NCBI RefSeq assembly: GCF_000003605.2
Contig: NW_003107587.1
Location: 156,237-166,892, forward strand
Length of the DNA stretch: 10,656 bases
Direction: 5' to 3'
Source of the DNA: Saccoglossus kowalevskii
Taxonomy: Eukaryota > Hemichordata > Enteropneusta > Harrimaniidae
A program made the translations under genes and the position numbers. Below the pieces are notes generated by a model, which worked only from the letters and a program-made list of their open reading frames with translations, made no database searches and had not been told where the DNA came from. Below, piece by piece: positions 1-8,591 of this stretch (position 1 is the first letter of the stretch; each line of letters begins with the position of its first letter).

Positions 1-214
1 ATTTTTACCATACTCACTTTTAACATTCTCATTTTTACTATACTCATTTTTACCATACTCATTTTACCATACTCATTTTTACCATACTCATTTTTAAAAA
101 TTCTCATTTTTACCATACTCATTTTTACCATACTCATTTTTAACATTCTCATTTTTACCATACTCATTTTTACCATACTCATTTTTAACATACTCATTTT
201 TATCATACTCATTT
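1..214. repeat. 15-bp AT-rich minisatellite, about 14 units
   Basis: Fourteen head-to-tail copies of the unit ATTTTTACCATACTC run from the left edge to 210, followed by a 4-base remnant. Most copies are exact or one change away. A second unit type ending AACATTCTC or AAAAATTCTC occurs at 16-30, 90-105 and 136-150. The unit at 61-74 is 14 bp and the one at 90-105 is 16 bp; all others are 15 bp. The array is cut by the window edge, so its true size is unknown. Because 15 is a multiple of three, frames stay open through it on both strands, but no start codon context or homology supports coding. Confidence 0.95.
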
Positions 215-924
215 GCGCCTAATAATGTGTTGTTTTTTGGAATGGGTGCTTAGTTGAGCACCCCCTTGAAAAATTATGCAAATGACAATTTCTGTTCACC
301 AGGTGCCTGATTTAGGGGGGAATATTATGTCTGTTTTGGAAAATTGTTAAATCATTGATTTCCAGATCACTTTTACAATAAAGAAACAGAAATGGTCACA
401 AAAAATATGGACATTTTTTTTAGTCCAATAAACAGAGATTTATGGATTGATCTCGGTGGGTGTGTTCGTGTGTGCGCATGTGTCTGTCAGTATCCAGCCA
501 TATCTCACATATACTTTATACGTATATCAGACATTATATCACACATGTACACATGTATTAGTTTCATGATCCGATTTAAGACAGACAAATGACCAAAATT
601 GCCTCAAAATCACTCATTTTTACTATTTCAGTCATGTGTGGACAGATTTGGTTCAAACTTGGTACATGCATTGAGCACGAACCAAGACCTTCATGCACAT
701 CATTTTGGGGGGGGGGGGATCAAGTTCAAAATGGCTAACTGCTGTGGCTGCTGAAAAAAGAAATCTCTTGAAAATTGAGGCGAGCACATAGCACATGGGT
801 ACTAAGTCAAACGATTACAAAAATACTCATTTTGTGTCATGAAAGTTGCAGATTAATTCAATTGGGGGATGAAACTTTCTGATGAAAAATGTTAACAAAC
901 ATTTGGTTGAAAATGTTTCTGTCA
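215..924. other. Non-coding stretch with a short hairpin, probable old interspersed-repeat debris and a G12 tract
   Basis: I see no gene here. Just after the minisatellite, GGGTGCT (244-250) and AGCACCC (257-263) form a perfect 7-bp inverted repeat. Around 455-720 the wording resembles degenerate repeats common in marine invertebrate DNA: a GTGTGTTCGTGTGTGCGC-type stretch, then GGTTCAAACTTGGTACATG and ACCAAGACCTTCATGCACAT. It ends at a run of twelve G (707-718). That family resemblance is from memory and weak. An open frame at 392-592 has no recognisable protein content. Confidence 0.5.
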
Positions 925-1196
925 AATCATGTCATGTGATAATAACCACTTTAATTTACTGAAATTGACCTCATTCTTCCGACTGGAAAACAACGTCTGT
1001 TCTGAGACACGTTTATATTTAAACAAATTTGCAAATAACCACCAGGGGCTTGTCTCGTAATACAAATGTTGAGTCATGACATTTTAGAGTTGTAAATTTA
1101 CCGAAATTGACGCCATACTTCTGGCTCAAACACAACATGCTGTAATACATTAATTTGCAAATATGCCCCAAAGGACTTGTCTAGCAATACAAATGT
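925..1196 (+). repeat. Two-copy diverged tandem duplication
   Basis: Two blocks repeat the same order of words. TTTACTGAAATTGACCTCAT (from about 955) corresponds to TTTACCGAAATTGACGCCAT (from 1097). TTGCAAATAACCACCAGGGG (from about 1029) corresponds to TTGCAAATATGCCCCAAAGG (from 1155). Both blocks then continue as CTTGTCT..GYAATACAAATGTT. The offset falls from 142 to 126 bp within the unit, so one copy carries an indel of about 16 bp. This is an old duplication; no coding potential is visible. Confidence 0.75.
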
Positions 1197-2329
1197 TAAA
1201 AGGAATGTAAGTCACCATGTATATTTAACGATGTAACATGACCAGGAAAACAAATTTATTGTTGCTTAACTTTTCCTCCTCCAGTATTTTCCGCTCTGTA
1301 CTTTTTTCTCATATTCTTAAATATTGTTAGAAGTGAACCTTAATTTTGGAGCCGACAGACAAAATCTGAGTCAATTTTCAGTTTTTAGTCAAAAAATTAG
1401 GCTATTTTTGTTCTAATCTTCTAAAAGGAAGTGTGGACTACATAAAAAGGACTATTTTGTGAATTTGTGATGAAAAAAGGGAACTGGTCATAAAAACGTT
1501 AAATATTGAGTTCTACTGCATCCCCCCATTATTGCACACATTTCTGTCCTACCTCTGCTAGCACGCAACAATGGGTGGTGTGAAGTCTGTTATTTACTAA
1601 ATTAATACATGCTTAAAAGCAATAAAACTGATGTTAATTACAACTTTATCTCATTTAAATATGTTTATACTTTGGTGATGCATCATGGGGGTTTTGATAA
1701 AAAAAATGCTGGTGAATTCTTATTATGCCAACAATTCAATCAACCAGCTCTACGAATATGTGATACATAGTACGAACTGAAATATTCTGTTTAGACACAC
1801 ACATTTTTTAGTTTAGTATTTTTACAAAGAACAATAAATGTATTTCCGATAAATAATGTGAAAGAATTTGAGCATCCATGTGATGAAAAAAAAAATGTTT
1901 CAAAATTGATTTTGTTAAAAAACAACAACTTGTATTTGTGAAAACTATGATGTAAAGAATTCTGTTAGTGCCGTGCTGTTACCATGGAAACATTCATCAT
2001 TGATCTCTCAGTATCTTATACATCATGACGCAGGTGGAATAGTCCTTCTGATTGATTACTCGATTTTCAATCACAGAGAAAAAAAATGTAGTTTGTTGTT
2101 TGTGTTTTGCTAGATTTTTCAATTTCCATGAGCGTTTGGTACATTGTATATAAACCAGCTAAGAAACTGTTAAATTAATGTTCATCCCAATGCATGACAC
2201 TTACCCAAGCTAACAATTTAAAAAAAATGAACAGATTGGTGATGCATCTTTACAAATCAGTTCAACCCGACACTGGTATCACCATATCCATATTATCGCC
2301 ACCATAAATCCATATTAAAAACTGACATT
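1197..2329. other. Long non-coding stretch without recognisable genes
   Basis: No coding region, RNA gene or tandem repeat is visible in these roughly 1.1 kb of AT-rich DNA. The one notable site is GTTACCATGGAAAC at 1978-1991. It differs by one base from the X-box-like word repeated at 6168-6556 and may be a lone copy of that repeat or a real RFX-type site. The remainder holds short A and T runs only. Confidence 0.5.
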
Positions 2330-2571
2330 AGGATGTTTCTGTGCAGTACGTGTAAACCATTTTCTCATTTTTGTCATTTGAGCCGACTAAGTTGCATTCA
2401 TGTGTCTCTGCATTCAAGGTTACATCAGTTAAGATTCAGCCTCAGTGTGGATACACATTTAGGATGTTTTTGCTGTGACATGCAGAACGTTTAAGCCGTT
2501 TTCTCATTTCTGTATTTGAGCCAACTTATGAAGTTGCATTCACCTGTCTCCACATTCAAGGTTACATCAGT
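2330..2571 (+). repeat. Two-copy diverged tandem duplication, about 130-140 bp period
   Basis: The block starting AGGATGTTTCTGTG (2330) and ending CATTCAAGGTTACATCAGT (about 2411-2429) recurs from 2460 to 2570. Both copies share TTTTCTCATTTYTG, ATTTGAGCC, AAGTTGCATTCA and CATTCAAGGTTACATCAGT in the same order. Copy one is about 101 bp and copy two about 111 bp, with about 30 bp between them. The words CCTCAGTGTGGATACACAT between the copies reappear loosely at 2644-2665, so a partial third copy may exist. No protein-coding signal is seen. Confidence 0.8.
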
Positions 2572-2883
2572 CTTGCAGGTGGCGTAAAGAGCAGACAGAG
2601 AATGTAATGAAACAAATGCAAAGACATAGGTTTTAATCGTAAGCCTCAGTATAAAAACATGTAAATGCGCATGTTAATTTTTTGGGTATTCATGGGAAAT
2701 TTAAAAATTGTCTAATTTGTACTTCTCGATTTTAAAAAAAAAGTATCTTTTTTGTGTTTAACAGCATTTTCATCAAAAATGGAAACAAATTGTTATTGCA
2801 AATATCCTTGAAAATGAATGTTTCTATGAGTTTATAAGACCTTGAGAATTAGCAGAGGATTTCTGTCACTTCTAACAGTTTTT
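2572..2883. other. Non-coding spacer before the satellite-bearing element
   Basis: I see no gene, RNA or strong repeat here, apart from the possible partial third copy of the preceding duplication near 2640-2665. The stretch ends in a T run (TTTTTAGCTCC) that directly borders the hairpin at 2884, which is where I place the edge of the putative mobile element. Confidence 0.45.
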
Positions 2884-2914
2884 AGCTCCGCTGTCGACTT
2901 TGTCGAGCGGAGCT
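2884..2914. repeat. Hairpin at the edge of the satellite-bearing element
   Basis: AGCTCCGC (2884-2891) pairs with GCGGAGCT (2907-2914). Inside it TCGAC (2894-2898) pairs with GTCGA (2902-2906), leaving a TG bulge on the left arm and a TTT loop. The total is 13 paired bases, GC-rich in an AT-rich setting. Terminal hairpins of this kind mark the 3' ends of Helitron/Helentron elements. Here that would place the element on the minus strand with its 3' end near 2884. Confidence 0.85.
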
Positions 2915-2964
2915 TATCATATGAGTGATTGTCCGTCGGCGTCCGTCGTTCGTTTCAATGTTTT

Positions 2965-4314
2965 ACTTTTTCGACTTCTTCTTGAAAACTACAAGCCTGA
3001 ATGCCTTGATACTTGGTGTATATGTACCTTGGGTGGACCTCTCTTAGGTTTGTTTATTTCATGATGATATCTTCAATTCTCTAATTTTGGTGAATATTTT
3101 TGTCATTTTTGGTAAAAGTGATATTTTCGACTTCTTGTTAAAAACCGCAAGTGCAATTGCTTTGATATTACATATATAGGTACTACATGTGGACCTCTCT
3201 CAGATTTGTTCATTTTGTAATGATATCTTCAATTCTCTAATTTTGGTAAATATTTTTGTAATTTTTGGTAAAAAGTGAGATTTTCGACTTCTTGTTAAAA
3301 ACCGCAAGTCCAATTGCTTTGATATTACATATATATGTATTACATGTGGACCTCTCTCAGATTTGTTCATTTCACAATGATATCTTCAATTCTCTAATTT
3401 TGGTGAATATTTTTGTAATTTTTGGTAAAAAGTGATATTTTCGACTTCTTGTTAAAAACCGCAAGTCCAATTGCTTTAATATTACATATATAGGTACTAC
3501 ATGTGGACCTCTCTCAGATTTGTTCATTTTGTAATGATATCTTTAATTCTCTAATTTTGGTGAATATTTTTGTTATTTTTGATAAAAAGTGATATTTTCG
3601 ACTTCTTGTTAAAAACCGCAAGTCCAATTGCTTTAATATTACATATATAGGTACTACATGTGAACCTCTCTCAGATTTGTTCATTTTGTAATGATATCTT
3701 TAATTCTCTAATTTTGGTGAATATTTTTGTAATTTTTGATAAAAAGTGATATTTTCGACTTCTTGTTAAAAACCTCAAGTCCAATTGCTTTGATATTACA
3801 TATATATGTACTACATGTGCACCTCTCTCAGATTTGTTCATTTCATGATGATATCTTTAATTCTCTAATTTTGATGAATATTGTTGTCATTTTTGGTAAA
3901 AAGTGATATTTTAGACTTCTTGTTAAAAACCGCAAGTTCAATTGCTTTGATATTACATATATAGGTACTACATGTGGACCTCTCTCAGATTTGTTCATTT
4001 TGTAATATCTTCAATTCTCTAATTTTGGTAAATATTTTTGTAATTTTTGCTAAAAAGTGAGATTTTCGACTTCTTGTTAAAAACCGCAAATCCGATTGCT
4101 TTGATATTACATATATATGTACTACATGTGGACCTCTCTCAGATTTGTTCATTTCATAATGATATCTTCAATTCTCTAATTTTGGTAAATATTTTTGTAA
4201 TTTTTGCTAAAAAGTGAGATTTTCGACTTCTTGTTAAAAACCGCAACTCCGATTGCTTTGATATTACATATATAGATACTACATGTGGACTTCTCTCAGA
4301 ATTGTTCATTTCAT
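2965..4314 (+). repeat. 157-bp tandem satellite array, about 8.6 monomers
   Basis: The anchor TCGACTTCTT (TAGACTTCTT in one copy) recurs at 2971, 3127, 3284, 3441, 3598, 3755, 3912, 4066 and 4223. The spacings are 156, 157 (five times), 154 and 157. The 154-bp spacing comes from loss of three bases in GTAATGATATC at about 4005. The first monomer is the most diverged and the ninth stops after about 92 bp. Two types differ at linked positions: A has TATAGGTACTA with CATTTTGTAA, and B has TATATGTA with CATTTCA. The order is B A B A A B A B, then a hybrid ninth copy. Period 157 is not a multiple of three and no frame stays open, so the array is not coding. Confidence 0.95.
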
Positions 4315-6130
4315 ACAGAAGTTAAAGCTGTTTGGATGTGACATTTATGGCATCAGTATCACACAGTATATTTAATGCAGGATGTAAATAAGGATAAAAT
4401 AGATGGCTTCAGCCGTGATGATTTCACTTATTCAGATCATGCAGTTCTTTAATTATCTCACATAGACACTCATTAGTCATGTGGCAAATGATGTTCATAT
4501 TTCCATGTAAGTATGTGTCACTACTGCGTCGATAAAGATGTATGACGTAAGTAAACATGCAATGCAAGCGTGATCGAAAAACAATAAATGCTCGACTCAA
4601 ATGTGAACGTTGGCCGATGGAGAAGTGATAACTAAGCCTAGATCCTATTGCGATGAATACATGACATATAATGCAATAACTGTATAATAACGAGTTGCGT
4701 AAAAACCATGTAGATGATATTACACATAGCATGCAATTAAATGTCTCTTCTCTAGTATCATAAATTGGGTCATTGTACTTTATATCTGCACTCCATGTTA
4801 TTTAGTTTCATACCATATAAATTCATGTGTAGTCGTTATACGCAACTTTACACACATTCAGGAATTTAGCTTAGAGGCTGCAAATCTATAAATTTGTAAT
4901 GACATTTCTGCAATATACTTACCGGTATGCGATGTCAGAAATCAACATTAAATAGGGGGGGTTAGATACATAAGGAAATGCCCTATGTGGATGTGTTAGG
5001 GTAGCATGCAAATGAATTGGATTTCTCATCCACCCCCTCAAAGTATTGTCCCAATTCTCATAACCCAGCATGTGTTTTGTAAACTGCTACTGGATATAAA
5101 AAAATTCCCGGTAATTGGAATGGAATTCATACATGGTGCTGTGTTTTACACTATCTGTCTGTTCTACCTGTATAATTACAGGATGTGACAGTGATTCACA
5201 GGTGTACTGAGTTCAAGGTTTACTGCGCTACACAGGTGGGGTATCATATACAATACTACATACATACACAACAATCACCGACAAATTTCGTTATATTCAG
5301 ATTTTACAAATTATATAGTGGATAACGAAAATGTGTGTGATGTCGGAAGATTCTGGCGTAATTGGATTACCGGTACCCACCTGCAGCTGCATGATGTAAT
5401 CTCTCTGACTTTCGAATGTTATGAAATTAATTGCTATATACTATACATGTATGCATTTTAAAGTTTATTTTTTCAACGATCGCATAACATCAAATTGTAC
5501 AATATGTAAACTTGATCAACATTTTTCTGCCATTTTAACAAAAGCGGTAAGCTGTAAGTGTTGCTAGGCAGGAGGTAACAGCTAGTACAGTACAGTTATC
5601 CCCTTGAGCACCTTTTTTTTCACTTGAATTTGAGGAAATTTGTTCACGTTTTCTGTAATTTTCACTGAATTCAATCTTAAATTTGAACCAAACAGACAAA
5701 ATATGGCATTATTTCTAGATTTCGCAACATTTTATATGGAAAATTTGTTGCGGGTGCCTGAATTTGTCTTTGATGCTCAAAGGGTTGAGTGTAACTTGAC
5801 TTCCAAGCTGTCTTTCATCTGGCTTCAACTTTTCATAATTTTTGAAGTGGGAACCATTATCACCAATAATTTCAATTTGTTGTTTGTCGTTTATCTGAGT
5901 TACTGATATGAGACAAGTTAAAGACATGATGGCTTTGAAAGCAGGGCAAACTGACTGTTACGGTATCCTTGGTCTATACTGTACATGTTTATACAATGTA
6001 TTTAAGGCCCTCAGCCATTTAGACTTCATTTATCTATAGTAATTATGTTATTGACAGAGTAGGACAGAGCAGGACAATTCAAAAAGTTATGAAAAAATTG
6101 TGCATGAAATCAGAATGCATTGCATTACAA
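4315..6130. other. Long non-coding stretch without supported genes
   Basis: I see no supportable gene in this 1.8-kb stretch. Open frames at 4424-4732 (minus, 102 codons), 5006-5188 (+), 5640-5906 (+, 88 codons) and 5715-5927 (minus) show no recognisable domain. The last two overlap each other on opposite strands, and all look like chance frames in AT-rich DNA. Minor items are a G7 run at 4955-4961 and short GACAGAG/GGACAG words at 6054-6075. Unrecognised exons or intronic sequence of a neighbouring gene cannot be excluded. Confidence 0.5.
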
Positions 6131-6680
6131 ACCAAATGATTAGATTTTTTGTAGAAATGTTGATCTCGTTGCCATGGAAACAACAATTTTTGCAATGACT
6201 CCAAACTTAATGGATTGATTCTAATAACATTTTCAGGAGGGGTGCCCATGACTCAAAGACCAATTGATTAGATTTGGTTAGAGATGAGGATCTAGTTGCC
6301 ATGGAAACAACAACTTGCGAAATGTGTTTTCATATAACTCCAAAATTTGTGGATTGATTCAAATATAATTGTCAGGAGGAGTGCCATGACTCAAAGACGA
6401 ATTGGGTAGAAATAAGAATCCAGTTGGCATAGAAACATTCATTTCAAAAACAAAGTTATGTATGGATTCACAAAATTGGGGGGGGGGGGCTGCCCTGGAC
6501 ACAAGAGCCATTCAGTTAGATTTTGGTAGAGATGTGGAACCTGTTGCCATGGAAATAATGACTCCTAAATTAGTTCTTCAATTATAACTCAAACAATTAT
6601 GGTTATGCATTTCTCAATTACTCTTGACGTACCAATCGATTAGATATTTAGAGAAATCCAGTTTTCATGAAAACAGCAAT
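6131..6680 (+). repeat. Five-copy degenerate repeat with an X-box-like core
   Basis: A unit with a left part like ACCAATTGATTAGATTTGG, then TAGAGATGAGGATCTA, then GTTGCCATGGAAACAACAA is repeated about five times. The core sites start at 6168, 6295, 6423, 6543 and 6661, giving spacings of 127, 128, 120 and 118 bp. Two cores are exact GTTGCCATGGAAAC (6168-6181, 6295-6308). The others are GTTGGCATAGAAAC (6423-6436), GTTGCCATGGAAAT (6543-6556) and the perfect palindrome GTTTTCATGAAAAC (6661-6674). The core matches the RFX X-box: two half-sites split by AT. A run of twelve G sits in the third spacer (6478-6489). The open frame at 6402-6587 runs through the repeat and is not a gene. Confidence 0.8.
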
Positions 6681-7141
6681 TTTTTGGATCATTCAATTGA
6701 TAACTCATGTGCTTGCGTAAATGGCTGAGATGTGTCTATAATCAAAGTGAGTTATATAAAAAATATACAAAAAATGCAATATTTTGTCTATATGCTCTTT
6801 TATTGGATGAGCAAATTATGCATAATCTTATTTCATGTGATGTGAAATATTTTCACTGATTTGTTGATCAAATCATGTACACACATGACCATGATGGCCA
6901 ATCTATTCTATGTCTGTCAATTTCCAATGGCTGCCCTTGCCCAGAACATGAGAGCTTGACAATAGAACATGATGCGCAACAATATTTATGAAATGTCATG
7001 CTTCAATACCAAAGATACTTTCAATATCTTATATTATTGGTGAAAAAAAAAAATATTGGTTTATAGAAATTTTGCTTCTCCTCAGTTGACAATGCAGAAA
7101 CTTGAGTCTCTAAAATTGTAAGTTTATTTCTGTTTGGGTGA

Positions 7142-7205
7142 GTATTTGTATGTACACAAATACAATGAATTTAGTAGTAGTTTCACTTCTTTAAGTGAAA
7201 CACTT
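7142..7205. repeat. Two adjacent perfect inverted repeats
   Basis: GTATTTGT (7142-7149) pairs with ACAAATAC (7156-7163) across a 6-base loop. Sixteen bases later GTTTCACTT (7180-7188) pairs with AAGTGAAAC (7193-7201) across a 4-base loop. The right arm of the second can also pair forward, AAGTG (7193-7197) with CACTT (7201-7205), so two alternative folds share one arm. No element boundary, target duplication or gene end is visible nearby. Confidence 0.7.
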
Positions 7206-7991
7206 GAAAATGTATTTATTGAGATTCATTAAACTGTAATTATCATTCGTTTTCATGATGCTGATGAGATTTTCTAAATCCGTTTTATATGTTGTTTTTC
7301 AATTCAAAAAACCTGGCGAAATTCCATTCTGAAGTTATATTGTAAAGACTACAATTTAGCTTGAAATGGCATTCATCCATGATTTGGTCTTTCGTATAGT
7401 AAAGACATTTTCTGTCTTCATTTTCTCTCACTGTCCGTGACTGCTCACCCTTTAAATGTCATTCCAAACATATCTAGGTTAATAGCCATCATAATGTAAC
7501 TGCTCGAATAACTACAATATGTTAGTGGATTTATAGGGCAGGATGCTTTTAGTTGTTCGTGATATGTTTCCTCCAATAACACAAAGGGTATTCCTGAGGG
7601 TAAATTACGCTTTTTTTTTAAACAACCCTTAGTTATCTTTGAAGGTAAATTGTAAACGACATTCACTAATGGTCTCATTTAACACCGGCTGTGAAATTTG
7701 TCAGAATGTTAATGATTGTCGTCATCACTGCCACTACCTGCCTCTCCTTGGCAGTACTTCAAACGTATAGACATACTTTTATGTCGTTGGTTCAAGGCTG
7801 GTGATATTTCCACAAAAAACACTCCAGAGATTTGCTTTACATGTAGTTCCGTTTATTCCAGTTTATGAGGTAGATTCACCTCAGGGTATATGCATGTGAT
7901 CTTTTCATGATGTTGTGCTCAATTGTAGGATGTAAAAAAAAAGTCTGATTTTACTATGCACATAGAGATGTGCAGACAAATATTATAGGAT

Positions 7992-8015
7992 GGGGATAGG
8001 GGGAGGGGGGGGGGG
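7992..8015 (+). other. G-rich tract with G-quadruplex potential
   Basis: Runs of four (7992-7995), five (7999-8003) and eleven (8005-8015) G are separated by ATA and A. Splitting the last run gives at least four runs of three or more G with very short loops, which meets the usual quadruplex rule. It is one of three G runs of 11-12 bases in this AT-rich window, all on the + strand. Confidence 0.75.
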
Positions 8016-8239
8016 TTTCTCTTTTTTACCAACAAGTATTGAATCCAAATATTTAAGTCATTTTTCATATATTATGTTTATATACAAAATATTGTGCAGT
8101 ATATGCAAATATATTGATTTCTTTGTTTTTTAACAGTTTTGTAAAATTTAATGCCAAAATTTATTATTTTAGTATATATTTGATAAGCAATTCTTGGCTA
8201 ATAACCTGGATCATTTTGTGTATATAAAATGTGATAATT

Positions 8240-8538
8240 GATATGCAAATTAGCTACTCAATATGCACAAATAGTGCCCCAAACTAATTATGGCTGCAAA
8301 TTTCCCCAAACCTAAGGTTCCAAATTTGATGAAAATCGACTCTGACATTTTCCTGATTTTGCTTACACAATTAGAACTTAGTAATGTACAAATTAGCCAC
8401 TCAATTATGCACGGACAGTGCCCCAAAACAAATCATGTATGCGCAATACCCCAAGCTATGTACCAAATTCAATAAAAGTCCGCTCAGAGGTTTTGAGATT
8501 TTGTTTACACAAACAAACAGACAGACACACGTACACAC
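8240..8538 (+). repeat. Two diverged copies of an interspersed-repeat unit ending in ACAGACAGACAC
   Basis: Copy one (about 8240-8370) and copy two (about 8382-8538) share the same words in order: ATRYRCAAATTAGCYACTCAA, TATGCAC, AGTGCCCCAAA, CCCCAA, CCAAATTYRATRAAA, CTCWGA, GATTTTGYTTACACAA. Copy two continues as ACAAACAGACAGACACACGTACACACC. Many marine invertebrate interspersed repeats end in a similar primer-like sentence and an ACAGAC tail, which is why I call this transposon debris; the class is unresolved. The open frame at 8290-8475 lies inside it and is not a gene. If the acceptor at 8625 is real, the repeat is intronic. Confidence 0.65.
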
Positions 8539-8591
8539 CAAACTCATCCCCTAACAAGAAATAAAATTATGCAAACAAATTTAGTTTAAAG

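Larger units (their letters stand above)
2884..4314 (-). mobile_element. Putative non-autonomous Helitron/Helentron-like element carrying satellite monomers
   Basis: Read on the minus strand, the order is tandem monomers of about 157 bp, a short degenerate stretch of ACGG/ACGA words (+ strand GTCCGTCGGCGTCCGTCGTTCG, 2931-2952), then a GC-rich hairpin next to an A run. Known pearl/CvA/HINE-type elements of bivalves share this plan: core tandem repeats, a tetranucleotide tract and a terminal palindrome, with no protein. That comparison is from memory. The element encodes nothing itself and would rely on an autonomous partner. The far end near 4314 is not defined by any motif I can see, so the boundary is provisional. 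Alternatives are a plain satellite array beside an unrelated hairpin, or another non-autonomous DNA transposon. Confidence 0.45.
6681..8239. other. Non-coding stretch with hairpins and a G-rich tract
   Basis: There is no supported gene in this 1.5-kb stretch. The minus-strand open frame at 7445-7678 (77 codons) has no recognisable domain. Two inverted repeats (7142-7205) and a G-rich tract (7992-8015) are listed separately. TATGCAAAT-type words near 6816 and 8103 resemble pieces of the interspersed repeat found at 8240-8538, which suggests more old repeat debris. Confidence 0.45.

Noticed and set aside
1-222. Repetitive protein encoded by the 15-bp minisatellite
   Set aside because: The frame stays open only because the period is a multiple of three. 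It has no start codon in the + frame, ends soon after the array, and would encode a low-complexity I/F/T/L peptide.
376-382. AATAAA poly(A) signal near 377, and another at 8558-8563
   Set aside because: Neither has a coding region upstream on the same strand, and the hexamer is common by chance in AT-rich DNA.
392-592. 66-codon open frame on the + strand
   Set aside because: It runs through degenerate GTGTGT- and ACATGT-type repeat sequence and has no protein-like features.
2965-4314. CRISPR array
   Set aside because: The repeats are contiguous 157-bp monomers with no short repeats separated by unique spacers, and the DNA is animal.
4424-4732. 102-codon open frame on the minus strand
   Set aside because: No recognisable domain, odd composition rich in I, S, H and C, and no supporting context. 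It looks like a chance frame.
5640-5927. Overlapping open frames on both strands (88 codons +, 70 codons minus)
   Set aside because: They shadow each other, lack homology that I can recognise, and lie in AT-rich sequence where such lengths occur by chance.
6402-6587. 61-codon open frame on the + strand
   Set aside because: It lies inside the degenerate X-box repeat and crosses a run of twelve G.
7445-7678. 77-codon open frame on the minus strand
   Set aside because: No domain, signal or neighbouring gene supports it.
7785-7800. tRNA-like B box (GGTTCAAGGCT) of a SINE or tRNA gene
   Set aside because: No A box at the right distance, no cloverleaf and no poly(A) or repeat tail follows.
8290-8475. 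61-codon open frame on the + strand
   Set aside because: It lies inside the two-copy interspersed repeat at 8240-8538.
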